Assembly (NCBI RefSeq): GCF_004684345.1
Contig: NZ_CP038469.1
Span: 2,480,001-2,544,000 of the forward strand
From: Citrobacter tructae
GTDB taxonomy: Bacteria > Pseudomonadota > Gammaproteobacteria > Enterobacterales > Enterobacteriaceae
Reading direction: 5' to 3'
DNA: 64,000 nt
In this document: piece after piece, positions 26,752 through 35,261 of the stretch
Layout: the number at the start of each line of letters is the position of its first letter
Position numbering within the stretch: position 1 is the stretch's first letter
Notes under the pieces: generated by a model
Database searches by the model: none
What the model was told of the DNA's origin: nothing
The model's input: only the letters and a program-made list of their open reading frames with translations
Translations under genes and position numbers: made by a program

Positions 26752-29181
26752 TTAGGAATACTTTTTCGTGCGCCGCGTTGGTGCCGTATTCGCCGGATCG
26801 TCCGGCCAGACATGTTTGGGATAACGCCCTTTCATCTCTTTTTGCACCTCACGGTACGCCCCCTGCCAGAACGCGCTCAAATCACGGGTGATTTGTAGCG
26901 GTCGCTGGGCGGGAGAAAGAAGTTCCAACACCAGTGGTACACGCCCCTGGGCGATGGTCGGTGTATTGGCTTCGCCAAACATTTCCTGCATCCTGACCGC
27001 CAGTGCCGGGGGGTTATCCTCATGATAGCGAATGGCTATCCGGCTTCCCGTCGGCACAGTGTAATGTGTGGGCAGTTCACTATCCAGACGTTGCAGCATT
27101 GACCAGTCCAGTAATCCACGCAATGCCTGACCCACATTTAATGCTTTAAGTGCGCGTAAAGAATGCACGCCGTTCATATGCGGTAGCAACCAGTTCTCCA
27201 GCGTCGCCAGCAACGACGCATCATCCACCGCAGGCCAGTCGTATTCCGGTAGCCATTTTACCGCACATTGCAGACGCAGCCGGAACTGTTCAGCTTCCGG
27301 CGTCCAGTTGAGCACACTTAGCCCTTTATCGCGAATACCATTCAGCATCGCCTGATGCAGCTCTTCTTCCGAGGGTTTAGCCAATGGCTGTACTTTTAGC
27401 GTCAACTGACCTATCTGCGTCCGGCGCCATGCCTTTAAGGTCCCCTGATTTTCATCCCATTCTATAGTGTCGGACAGCTGAAGTAATTCAGGTGACGTTT
27501 GTATCAGCGCATCGATATCCAGCGGCAGGGCCAGCAATATACGCGCATCCGGCGAGGCGCTGCCTTGCAGCAATAAAGGAGCGATAAGCCATTCATGACG
27601 CCCTGAGGCGTCGTCGGCATCCAGCATCGCCCCCATTCCGTTAGCCAACTGATAGCGCCCTTCCTGACCTCGACGCCGGGCAATACGATCGGCAAACGCC
27701 TGCGCCAACAATGGGGCTATCAGGGAGCCATCAGGCTGTCCCCCCTGGACGTTAAGCCGCTTCAGCAATTGCTGACTACGCTGCTGCCAGCCTGGATGGT
27801 TACGCGAAAAAGCGGCCATCAGATCGGTACTGCCACCGCGTGGAGGTTCTTCGAGAATCGCCGCCAGTTTTGCTGCCGTTGCCGCCGCGTTCTCACCGTT
27901 CGCGCGAACCAACATTGCTGCCAGACGCGGATCGTTGCCGAGCGCCGCCATTTTCTGCCCCATCGCACTGAGTCTGTCACCCTCAAGTGCGCCCAGCATG
28001 TGTAATAGCCGCTTTGCTGCCTGCAAATTGGCCGTCGGCGGCATATCGAGCCAGCTTAACTGCGCTGGGTTCGTGCATCCCCATTGCAGCAGTTCCATGA
28101 GCAAGCCCGACAGGTCACTTTGCAACATCTCTGGCTCACTCTGCGCCGTCGCTCTTTCAGCCTGCTCTTTCGCCAGCAGATGCAGGCAAATACCGGGTTC
28201 CAGACGGCCTGCACGCCCGGCTCGCTGAGTCATCGACGCCTGGCTAATACGCTGGGTAATCAGGCGCGTCAAACCGGTGCGTGCGTCATAGCGCGCCACG
28301 CGCTCCTGCGCGCAATCCACCACTAGCCGAATGCCTTCGATGGTTAAACTGGTCTCGGCAATATTGGTGGCCAGCACCACTTTGCGCGAGCCTTGCGGCG
28401 CGGGCAAAATCGCCTGACGCTGCTCGGCGAGCGATAGCGCACCGTACAGCGGGCATAGCAAAACATCACTGCCCACGCGTGAGGTCAGTTGTTCTTGCAC
28501 TCGCAGGATCTCCCCAACGCCCGGTAAAAAGAGCAGCAGCGAGCCGCTTTCCTGGCGCAGTAGCTCCGCCGTTGCTATCGCCACCGCTTCGTCAAAGCGC
28601 TGATGCGCCGCCAGCGGCTGATAGCGTCGCTCTACGGGAAAAGCGCGGCCTTCTGACATAATCGTTGGCGCGTCGGGCAACAGTTGCTGCAAACGCCCGT
28701 TATCCAGCGTTGCCGACATGATCAGCAGTTTTAAATCATCCCGCAGCCCTTGCTGCACATCCAGCAGCAGCGCCAGCGCCAGGTCAGCCTGCAAGCTGCG
28801 TTCATGAAATTCGTCAAGGATCACCAACCCGACGCCTTTTAGTTCTGGATCGCGTTGGATCATGCGCGTGAGCACCCCCTCCGTTACCACTTCGAGCCGG
28901 GTCTGCGGCCCAACGCAGTGTTGAGCACGCATGCGGTAGCCCACCGTCTCGCCGGGCTTTTCGTTCAGCAACTCGGCCAGACGCTGCGCCACATTGCGGG
29001 CCGCCAGGCGACGCGGTTCCAGCAAAATAATCCGCCCCTGAATGCCATTGTGCGCAAGAAGCTGCAACGGCAGCCAGGTCGATTTTCCGGCCCCGGTCGG
29101 TGCGGTCAGCAGGACCTGCGGTGAGGTATCAAGGGCGGTAAGCAGTTCAGGCACTACGGCGGCAACGGGCAACGACGTCAC
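26752..29181 (-). CDS. hrpB: ATP-dependent RNA helicase HrpB
   Basis: HrpB is a DEAH-box helicase homologue whose physiological RNA target in E. coli is not established. The 809-residue protein has Walker A TAPTGAGKST (near 30), the DExH motif LVILDEFHERS (near 120), SAT in IMSATLDN, and motif VI QRAGRAGR (near 330), followed by HA2 and HrpB C-terminal domains. The N-terminus MTSLPVAAVVPELLTAL and the length match E. coli. It is divergent from thpR, and the 3' end is about 80 bases from mrcB. Confidence 0.95.
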   Translation of the reverse strand: MTSLPVAAVVPELLTALDTSPQVLLTAPTGAGKSTWLPLQLLAHNGIQGRIILLEPRRLAARNVAQRLAELLNEKPGETVGYRMRAQHCVGPQTRLEVVTEGVLTRMIQRDPELKGVGLVILDEFHERSLQADLALALLLDVQQGLRDDLKLLIMSATLDNGRLQQLLPDAPTIMSEGRAFPVERRYQPLAAHQRFDEAVAIATAELLRQESGSLLLFLPGVGEILRVQEQLTSRVGSDVLLCPLYGALSLAEQRQAILPAPQGSRKVVLATNIAETSLTIEGIRLVVDCAQERVARYDARTGLTRLITQRISQASMTQRAGRAGRLEPGICLHLLAKEQAERATAQSEPEMLQSDLSGLLMELLQWGCTNPAQLSWLDMPPTANLQAAKRLLHMLGALEGDRLSAMGQKMAALGNDPRLAAMLVRANGENAAATAAKLAAILEEPPRGGSTDLMAAFSRNHPGWQQRSQQLLKRLNVQGGQPDGSLIAPLLAQAFADRIARRRGQEGRYQLANGMGAMLDADDASGRHEWLIAPLLLQGSASPDARILLALPLDIDALIQTSPELLQLSDTIEWDENQGTLKAWRRTQIGQLTLKVQPLAKPSEEELHQAMLNGIRDKGLSVLNWTPEAEQFRLRLQCAVKWLPEYDWPAVDDASLLATLENWLLPHMNGVHSLRALKALNVGQALRGLLDWSMLQRLDSELPTHYTVPTGSRIAIRYHEDNPPALAVRMQEMFGEANTPTIAQGRVPLVLELLSPAQRPLQITRDLSAFWQGAYREVQKEMKGRYPKHVWPDDPANTAPTRRTKKYS

Positions 29182-29254
29182 AAATGACTCCAGAGGGTTA
29201 ACATTCTACGCGCTGCATTGTAGCATCGCGTTAATTCATTACCGAGTATCCATC

Positions 29255-29785
29255 ATGTCTGAGCCCAAAAGGCTGTTCTTTGCCATTGAATTGCCAACCG
29301 AGGTTCGGGAGCAGCTTATCCACTGGCGGGCCGCGCAGTTCCCTCCTGAGGCGGGTCGCCCGGTTGCTTCTGACAATCTGCACCTGACGCTGGCCTTTTT
29401 AGGCGAGATCAGCGCGGAGAAGCAGCAGGCGCTGTCACAACTGGCCGGGCGTATTCGCCAACCGGGTTTTACGCTAAAACTGGATGACGCCGGACAATGG
29501 CTGCGCTCACGCGTCGTCTGGCTGGGAATGCGCCAGCCACCTCGTGGGCTATTGCAGTTGGCGAATATGCTGCGGGCGCAGGCCGCGCGCAGCGGATGCT
29601 ACCAAAGCCCACAGCCATTTCATCCGCATATCACGCTGTTGCGCGACGCCGGTCATGCGGTCGCTCTCCCTCCGCCAGGCTTTTGCTGGTCGTTTCCGGT
29701 TACAGAGTTTGCGCTTTACGCCTCTTCCTTTGAACGAGGCCGCACGCGCTACACGCCACTACAACGCTGGACGCTAGCCGAATAA
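29255..29785 (+). CDS. thpR: RNA 2',3'-cyclic phosphodiesterase ThpR
   Basis: ThpR (LigT) belongs to the 2H phosphoesterase family and opens 2',3'-cyclic phosphates or, in vitro, joins tRNA halves by a 2'-5' bond. The two HxTx motifs are present: HLTLAF (near residue 43) and HPHITLL (near 125). The 176-residue start at 29255 (MSEPKRLFFAIELP) is preferred to the long upstream extension, which would run into the hrpB coding strand. sfsA follows 16 bases later, suggesting co-transcription. Confidence 0.93.
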   Translation: MSEPKRLFFAIELPTEVREQLIHWRAAQFPPEAGRPVASDNLHLTLAFLGEISAEKQQALSQLAGRIRQPGFTLKLDDAGQWLRSRVVWLGMRQPPRGLLQLANMLRAQAARSGCYQSPQPFHPHITLLRDAGHAVALPPPGFCWSFPVTEFALYASSFERGRTRYTPLQRWTLAE

Positions 29786-29801
29786 TAAAAAGGACATTTC
29801 C

Positions 29802-30506
29802 ATGGAATTTTCTCCCCCACTTCAACGCGCAACGTTAATTCAGCGCTACAAGCGTTTTTTAGCGGATGTGATCACACCCGAGGGCACAACGTTAACGCTA
29901 CACTGCCCCAATACGGGCGCCATGACCGGATGCGCAACACCAGGTGATACTGTCTGGTATTCAACGTCGGAAAATTCTAAACGGAAATACCCGCATACTT
30001 GGGAATTAACTCAAACCCAATCTGGGGCATTTATTTGTGTTAACACCCTGTGGGCCAACAGATTAACGAAAGAAGCCATTAATAATGCGTTAATTTCAGA
30101 ACTTTCAAGCTACAGCGTATTGAAAAGTGAAGTAAAATACGGTGCCGAAGGCAGTCGCATTGATTTTTTGTTACAGGCGGATTCCCGCCCTGACTGCTAT
30201 ATTGAAGTGAAATCAGTCACGTTGGCGGAACAAGAACAGGGTTATTTTCCCGATGCCATCACTGAACGAGGTCAGAAACATCTTCGGGAATTGATGAGCG
30301 TAGCGGCTGAGGGCAAGCGAGCGGTGATATTTTTCGCGGTGCTGCACTCAGCAATTACACGATTTTCACCCGCACGCCATATTGATGCAAAATATGCGCA
30401 ATTATTAGCCGAGGCGCGGCTTAAGGGGGTAGAAATTCTGGTATATAAAGCGGAACTTTCTGCCCACGGAATGACTCTTAAAGAGCCATTAGCCATTACG
30501 TTGTAA
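29802..30506 (+). CDS. sfsA: Sugar fermentation stimulation protein SfsA
   Basis: SfsA was named for raising maltose metabolism when overexpressed in E. coli. It has an N-terminal OB-like domain and a C-terminal nuclease-like fold, and its biochemical role is unsettled. The 234-residue protein has the family motifs LTLHCPNTGAMTGC (near 25-40), RIDFLLQ and the nuclease-like DCYIEVKSVTL (near 128-138) with Asp, Glu and Lys in PD-(D/E)XK spacing. It lies directly between thpR and dksA. The stop codon lies within a perfect hairpin. Confidence 0.94.
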   Translation: MEFSPPLQRATLIQRYKRFLADVITPEGTTLTLHCPNTGAMTGCATPGDTVWYSTSENSKRKYPHTWELTQTQSGAFICVNTLWANRLTKEAINNALISELSSYSVLKSEVKYGAEGSRIDFLLQADSRPDCYIEVKSVTLAEQEQGYFPDAITERGQKHLRELMSVAAEGKRAVIFFAVLHSAITRFSPARHIDAKYAQLLAEARLKGVEILVYKAELSAHGMTLKEPLAITL

Positions 30507-30510
30507 TGGC
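30492..30510 (+). repeat. Perfect inverted repeat over the sfsA stop codon
   Basis: GCCATTAC-GTT-GTAATGGC spans the last codons and stop of sfsA. No T-run follows directly, so it is not a standard terminator. It could shape the mRNA 3' end. Confidence 0.45.
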
Positions 30511-30683
30511 GTATACAACGGGTTAATTAGTATTCTGGCCGCGTGCGCAAATACGCTTTTCCTCACAGGGTTGTCAAGTGTAACGTTTAGATAATTGCTA
30601 TCCGGAAAAGCATCTGCTATTTATAGCGACCTGATTTTTCCCCCGAACATGGGGATCGATAGTGCGTGTTAAGGAGAAGCAAC

Positions 30684-31139
30684 ATGCAAGAAGGGCAAAA
30701 CCGTAAAACATCGTCCCTGAGTATTCTCGCCATCGCTGGGGTGGAGCCGTACCAGGAGAAACCGGGCGAAGAGTATATGAACGAAGCCCAGCTGTCGCAC
30801 TTCAGGCGTATTCTTGAAGCATGGCGTAATCAACTCAGGGATGAAGTCGATCGCACTGTGACTCATATGCAGGACGAAGCAGCTAACTTCCCTGATCCGG
30901 TTGACCGTGCCGCACAGGAAGAAGAGTTCAGCCTTGAGCTTCGTAACCGTGACCGTGAGCGCAAACTGATCAAAAAGATCGAGAAGACGCTGAAGAAAGT
31001 AGAAGACGAAGATTTCGGCTACTGCGAATCATGCGGCGTAGAAATTGGTATTCGCCGTCTGGAAGCGCGTCCGACAGCCGATCTGTGCATCGACTGCAAA
31101 ACGCTGGCTGAGATTCGCGAAAAACAGATGGCGGGTTAA
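30684..31139 (+). CDS. dksA: RNA polymerase-binding transcription factor DksA
   Basis: DksA enters the RNA polymerase secondary channel and with ppGpp tunes rRNA and amino-acid promoters. The 151-residue sequence is nearly identical to E. coli: a long coiled coil (about 33-108) with the acidic tip DPVDRAAQEEEF (Asp near 71 and 74), and a C4 zinc finger with YCESCG and LCIDCK (cysteines near 114, 117, 135 and 138). The start at 30684 follows AAGGAG at ideal spacing. The rpsB promoter in this window is a likely target class. A terminator follows. Confidence 0.98.
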   Translation: MQEGQNRKTSSLSILAIAGVEPYQEKPGEEYMNEAQLSHFRRILEAWRNQLRDEVDRTVTHMQDEAANFPDPVDRAAQEEEFSLELRNRDRERKLIKKIEKTLKKVEDEDFGYCESCGVEIGIRRLEARPTADLCIDCKTLAEIREKQMAG

Positions 31140-31167
31140 TCCCGTCATTTGTACCACGTTTACTACA

Positions 31168-31196
31168 GGCGGGAGTTTCTCCCGCCTTCTTCTTTT
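31168..31196 (+). terminator. Rho-independent terminator after dksA
   Basis: The stem GGCGGGA / TCCCGCC is followed by TTCTTCTTTT, 29 bases after the dksA stop. It lies directly before the gluQ start. Confidence 0.85.
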
Positions 31197-31211
31197 ATGT
31201 TATCCACCGAC

Positions 31212-32108
31212 ATGACTGACAAACGCTATATTGGCCGTTTCGCCCCTTCCCCTTCCGGCGAACTGCATTTTGGTTCACTCATTGCCGCCCTCGGGAGTTA
31301 CCTGCAGGCTCGTGCACAGCACGGGATCTGGCGGGTGCGCATTGAAGATATCGATCCTCCTCGTGAAGTTCCCGGTGCTGCAGACACTATTCTGCGTCAG
31401 CTGGAACATTACGGACTGCATTGGGATGGCGAGATACTGTGGCAATCCCAGCGCCATGACGCTTACCGTGAAGCGCTTGCCTGGTTACAAAAGCAGGATC
31501 TGAGCTATTACTGCACCTGCACCCGCGCCCGTATTCAGAGTATTGGCGGTATTTACGACGGTCACTGCCGTACGTTACGCCACGGGCCGGAGCATGCAGC
31601 GGTGCGTATTAAACAACATCACCCCGTCATGAAGTTTAACGACCGACTACGTGGTGAGATTCAGGCCAATCCTCAGCTTGCGCGGGAAGATTTTGTCATC
31701 CATCGACGCGACGGGCTATTTGCCTATAACCTGGCCGTCGTGGTTGACGATCACTTTCAAGGCGTGACGGAGATCGTGCGTGGCGCGGATCTCATCGAAC
31801 CTACAGTGCGTCAAATATCGCTGTATCAGCAATTTGGCTGGCCAGTACCAGACTATATTCACCTGCCGCTGGCGCTCAATGAACAGGGCGCTAAACTTTC
31901 CAAGCAGAATCACGCGCCTGCGTTGCCGCAAGGCGATCCGCGCCCTGTTCTCATCAACGCACTCAGCGTCCTTGGACAGAACACAGAGATACCATGGCAA
32001 GCGCTGAGCATTGAGGAATTGCTGCAATATGCGGTAAGAAACTGGACGCTTGCAACCGTGCCCGAATCGACTACTGTAAATCCGGCATTCTCAAATGACT
32101 CACGCTGA
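31212..32108 (+). CDS. gluQ: Glutamyl-Q tRNA(Asp) synthetase
   Basis: GluQ is a truncated glutamyl-tRNA synthetase that attaches glutamate to queuosine at position 34 of tRNA(Asp). It has only the catalytic domain and no anticodon-binding domain. Visible motifs are FAPSPSGELHFGSLIAAL (HIGH-type, near residue 12-22), four zinc-site-like cysteines/histidines in YYCTCTRARI and GHCR (about 98-120) and KLSKQNHA (KMSKS-type, near 230). The start at 31212 gives MTDKRYIGRF, 298 residues. An ATG at 31197 in the same frame would add five residues but sits at the edge of the terminator. It usually lies next to dksA, as here. Confidence 0.93.
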   Translation: MTDKRYIGRFAPSPSGELHFGSLIAALGSYLQARAQHGIWRVRIEDIDPPREVPGAADTILRQLEHYGLHWDGEILWQSQRHDAYREALAWLQKQDLSYYCTCTRARIQSIGGIYDGHCRTLRHGPEHAAVRIKQHHPVMKFNDRLRGEIQANPQLAREDFVIHRRDGLFAYNLAVVVDDHFQGVTEIVRGADLIEPTVRQISLYQQFGWPVPDYIHLPLALNEQGAKLSKQNHAPALPQGDPRPVLINALSVLGQNTEIPWQALSIEELLQYAVRNWTLATVPESTTVNPAFSNDSR

Positions 32109-32169
32109 GCTATGATTAGCCGCTATTTTTACACAGCAACACTTGTCCTGATTGAAGTTTGACACTACC

Positions 32170-32182
32170 GAGGTGCACTATT
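32170..32182 (+). promoter_or_regulatory. pcnB ribosome binding site with AUU start codon
   Basis: GAGGTG (32170-32175), four bases, then ATT (32180-32182) leading into TTTACCCGAGTC. No ATG, GTG or TTG gives the known N-terminus. E. coli pcnB is documented to start at AUU, which limits its expression, and the sequence here keeps that arrangement. Confidence 0.8.
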
Positions 32183-33577
32183 TTTACCCGAGTCGCTAAT
32201 TTTTGCCGCAAGGTGCTAAGCCGCGAGGAGCGCGAGGCTGAGCTTGCCACCGCCCGTCCCCATATGACGGTAATTCCGCGTGAGCAGCACTCTATCTCCC
32301 GCAAAGATATCAGTGAAAATGCCCTGAAGGTAATGTACAGGCTCAATAAGGCCGGATACGAGGCATGGCTGGTTGGCGGAGGCGTGCGCGATCTTTTACT
32401 GGGCAAAAAGCCGAAAGACTTTGATGTCACCACCAACGCAACACCGGATCAGGTGCGGAAGCTTTTTCGTAACTGCCGTCTGGTCGGCCGTCGTTTCCGT
32501 CTGGCCCATGTGATGTTTGGCCCGGAAATTATCGAGGTGGCAACGTTCCGCGGACACCATGAAGGTAGCGAAGCCGATCGCGCGACATCACAGCGCGGAC
32601 AAAACGGAATGCTACTGCGTGATAACATCTTCGGCTCTATCGAAGAAGATGCTCAACGCCGCGATTTCACGATCAACAGTCTCTATTATAGTGTGGCTGA
32701 TTTCACCGTTCGCGATTACGTTGGCGGGATGCAGGATCTGGAAGACGGCGTTATTCGCCTGATTGGCAACCCTGAAACACGCTATCGGGAAGATCCCGTG
32801 CGTATGCTGCGCGCCGTCCGCTTTGCAGCGAAACTCGACATGCGTATCAGCCCGGAAACCGCGGAGCCGATCCCGCGTCTGGCAACACTGCTTAACGATA
32901 TCCCGCCTGCACGCTTGTTTGAAGAAGCCCTTAAGCTTTTACAGGCCGGCTACGGCTTTGAAACTTATAAAAAGCTGCGTGAGTACAGCCTGTTCCAGCC
33001 GCTGTTCCCAACCATTACCCGCTACTTCACTGAAGACGGTGACAGCGCAATGGAACGCATCATTGCCCAGGTTCTCAAGAATACCGATACCCGCATTCAC
33101 AACGATATGCGCGTAAATCCGGCATTCTTGTTCGCCGCAATGTTCTGGTATCCATTACTGGAAACCGCACAAAAAATTGCGCAGGAAAGCGGTCTGGCAT
33201 ACTACGACGCGTTCGCGCTAGCGATGAACGACGTACTGGATGAAGCATGTCGCTCACTGGCTATCCCGAAACGTCTGACGTCGCTGACCCGAGATATCTG
33301 GCAGCTTCAGCTACGCATGTCCCGTCGGCAGGGTAAACGGGCCTGGAAGCTGATGGAACATCCGAAATTCCGCGCGGCATACGATTTACTGGCCCTGCGT
33401 GCCGAAGTTGAAAACAATGCTGAATTGCAACGTCTGGCGCAATGGTGGGGTGAATTCCAGGTTTCAGCTCCGCCAGAACAAAAAGGTATGCTGAACGAAC
33501 TTGATGAAGAACCCGATGCACGCCGTCGTCGCCATCGTCCACGTAAACGCGCCCCGCGACGTGAGGGAACGGCGTGA
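32180..33577 (+). CDS. pcnB: Poly(A) polymerase I
   Basis: PcnB adds 3' poly(A) tails that mark RNAs for decay and controls ColE1 plasmid copy number through RNA I. The protein is 465 residues when read from the AUU at 32180, matching E. coli. The class II nucleotidyltransferase signature is GGGVRDLLLGKKPKDFDVTTNA (Gly-Gly and two catalytic Asp near 80), with a basic C-terminal tail (RRRRHRPRKRAPRREGTA). A TTG at 32159 is in frame but has no ribosome binding site and gives a non-family N-terminus. The stop overlaps the folK GTG (GTGA). Confidence 0.95.
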   Translation: MFTRVANFCRKVLSREEREAELATARPHMTVIPREQHSISRKDISENALKVMYRLNKAGYEAWLVGGGVRDLLLGKKPKDFDVTTNATPDQVRKLFRNCRLVGRRFRLAHVMFGPEIIEVATFRGHHEGSEADRATSQRGQNGMLLRDNIFGSIEEDAQRRDFTINSLYYSVADFTVRDYVGGMQDLEDGVIRLIGNPETRYREDPVRMLRAVRFAAKLDMRISPETAEPIPRLATLLNDIPPARLFEEALKLLQAGYGFETYKKLREYSLFQPLFPTITRYFTEDGDSAMERIIAQVLKNTDTRIHNDMRVNPAFLFAAMFWYPLLETAQKIAQESGLAYYDAFALAMNDVLDEACRSLAIPKRLTSLTRDIWQLQLRMSRRQGKRAWKLMEHPKFRAAYDLLALRAEVENNAELQRLAQWWGEFQVSAPPEQKGMLNELDEEPDARRRRHRPRKRAPRREGTA

Positions 33578-34050
33578 CCGTTGCGTATATTGCAATTGGC
33601 AGCAATCTGGCCTCTCCGCTCGACCAGGTGAATGCGGCAATTCAGGCACTTGGGGAAATCCCGGGAAGCCGAATTGTCGCCCTCTCCTCTTTCTACCGCA
33701 CCACACCTCTGGGGCCGCAGGATCAACCCGATTACCTGAATGCCGCAGTGGCGCTGGAAACAACGCTGGAAGCAGAAATCCTGCTCAACCATACTCAACG
33801 TATCGAATTACAGCAGGGGCGCGTGCGTAAAGCCGAACGCTGGGGTCCGCGTACGCTGGATCTCGACATCATGTTGTTTGGCAATGACGTGATTAACACC
33901 GACCGCCTGACCGTTCCGCACTACGATATGAAAAACCGCGGCTTTATGCTGTGGCCGCTGTTTGAAATCGCCCCTGATCTGGTATTTCCCGATAACCAGC
34001 CGCTGCGAACGCTCTTATCCAACCTTTCCCCCTGCCCTTCTCACTGGTAA
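33574..34050 (+). CDS. folK: 6-hydroxymethyl-7,8-dihydropterin pyrophosphokinase
   Basis: FolK (HPPK) transfers pyrophosphate from ATP to hydroxymethyl-dihydropterin in folate synthesis, the step before dihydropteroate synthase. The 158-residue protein begins at a GTG overlapping the pcnB stop and has the signature RTLDLDIMLFG (Mg-binding Asp near 95 and 97). The last 15-20 residues (DNQPLRTLLSNLSPCPSHW) differ from what I recall for E. coli, although the length is only one residue shorter, so this is ordinary divergence or a small 3' replacement where the AT-rich fimbrial region begins. Confidence 0.95.
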   Translation: MTVAYIAIGSNLASPLDQVNAAIQALGEIPGSRIVALSSFYRTTPLGPQDQPDYLNAAVALETTLEAEILLNHTQRIELQQGRVRKAERWGPRTLDLDIMLFGNDVINTDRLTVPHYDMKNRGFMLWPLFEIAPDLVFPDNQPLRTLLSNLSPCPSHW

Positions 34051-34608
34051 GCCTCTTCGCTGACACGCAAATATTCAAATCATCATTTAAATTTATATTA
34101 ATGATGAATTCATTCACACACCTTTAAATCGTAACCAACAATATGCTTTTCATTATTTAATGAAAACCACAGGCAGCATCCATTTTGATTCAAATCAAAA
34201 CAGCAAAACATTAAATTTTCTACAAACAGAAATTAATAAATATAATGAACATAAAGCATGGCATGACTATATATTAGACAAAAATATTACATTTAGTGAT
34301 ATTAACATCATAAATAAGACTAAAAAAACCAACAAATTCAAAGCGATAAACCAGTAATAGAATCATTAATAAAAAAAGTTACCCACTCCGTTTAAATAAT
34401 ATTAAACAAGTTCATAATCAATTCATAAAATCATGAAAAAAATACAAATACATTCAGAAAATAAATGTTATTTGTAAAATCACTGTTTACACTTTAATAA
34501 TTTATTACATCTATTTTTCTATTTTAGCAACCCGTGCTAAATTGCCCGCCGCAATAAACATTGCAGAGTAATTATTATTGTTGTTTATGTATTAAATGGA
34601 GAATTCTA
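34051..34608. other. AT-rich leader region before the first fimbrial operon (558 bp)
   Basis: Base composition falls sharply after folK, with many A/T runs, as in H-NS-bound fimbrial control regions. A 65-codon frame (34160-34357) lies in it but lacks a ribosome binding site and has a composition (Asn, Lys, Ile) expected of chance AT-rich sequence. The operon promoter must lie here, but I cannot single it out. No invertible element or clear inverted repeat pair was seen. Confidence 0.6.
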
Positions 34609-35178
34609 ATGAATAAAAAGCTTTTGGCAGTCGTTCTGGCAGCGTCCTTTTTTTCTGCTGGTAATGCAATGGCTGTGGATGGTGGTGAAATCAATATCAA
34701 CGGTCTGGTTTCTGATGAAACCTGCCCGGCAACCGTTAACGGTGGCAGCAACGACGTTAACATCACCCTGAAAACCGCGAAACCAACTGACATTGTAGCG
34801 CTGAATGACAAAGCGCTGGGTGCATACCCGGCAGCAATCAGCATCTCAGTAAACTGCTCCAATGCAGCCGCAAATAAAACGGCAACAATGAGCTTTACCT
34901 CTACTTTCCACAGTTCCACCCAGGGCACTCTGGAAAACGACAACTCCATCAGCGGCCCAGCTAAAGGTGTCAACATCGCACTTCACGATGTCTCCGCCGC
35001 CACCCCGGCACTGGTTAAAGTGAACGATCCTTCAAGCAAAATCTCTTCTGCTATCAATTCAACCAGCCATATCGCCAACTTCAGCTATATGGCGTCCTAT
35101 GTGAAATCTTCATCGACCGCAACCGTCACCAGCGGCCCGGTGAAAACCAACGCAACCTATACCCTGACTTATCAGTAA
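34609..35178 (+). CDS. yadN: Major fimbrial subunit, YadN-like
   Basis: This pilin is expected to polymerise into the fimbrial shaft by donor-strand exchange. The 189-residue preprotein has a signal peptide (MNKKLLAVVLAASFFSAGNAMA) and a mature start VDGGEININGLVSDETCPAT. The Cys near 37 pairs with the Cys in SVNCSNAAAN, and the C-terminal beta-zipper ends in TYTLTYQ with the penultimate tyrosine recognised by the chaperone. The GG-(E/Q)-(I/L)-NI-G-L-V start resembles E. coli YadN. The start follows AATGGAGAA; the longer frame from 34561 lacks a signal peptide at its N-terminus. It is the first and presumably most expressed gene of the operon. Confidence 0.88.
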   Translation: MNKKLLAVVLAASFFSAGNAMAVDGGEININGLVSDETCPATVNGGSNDVNITLKTAKPTDIVALNDKALGAYPAAISISVNCSNAAANKTATMSFTSTFHSSTQGTLENDNSISGPAKGVNIALHDVSAATPALVKVNDPSSKISSAINSTSHIANFSYMASYVKSSSTATVTSGPVKTNATYTLTYQ

Positions 35179-35261
35179 TAGCGTTACCGTTGTAAAAATC
35201 ACAAGGGGATGTGTTTACATCCCCTGTTTCAGGATTTAGAGGTGTTTCAGGGAGAGATAAC

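Noticed and set aside
29042..29254. Upstream extension of the thpR frame into hrpB
   Set aside because: It lies antisense within the hrpB N-terminal coding region and lacks conservation. MSEPKRLFF at 29255 is the family start.
34160..34357. 65-codon plus-strand frame in the AT-rich region before yadN
   Set aside because: No ribosome binding site, residue composition typical of random AT-rich DNA, no recognisable family. It is not called as a gene.
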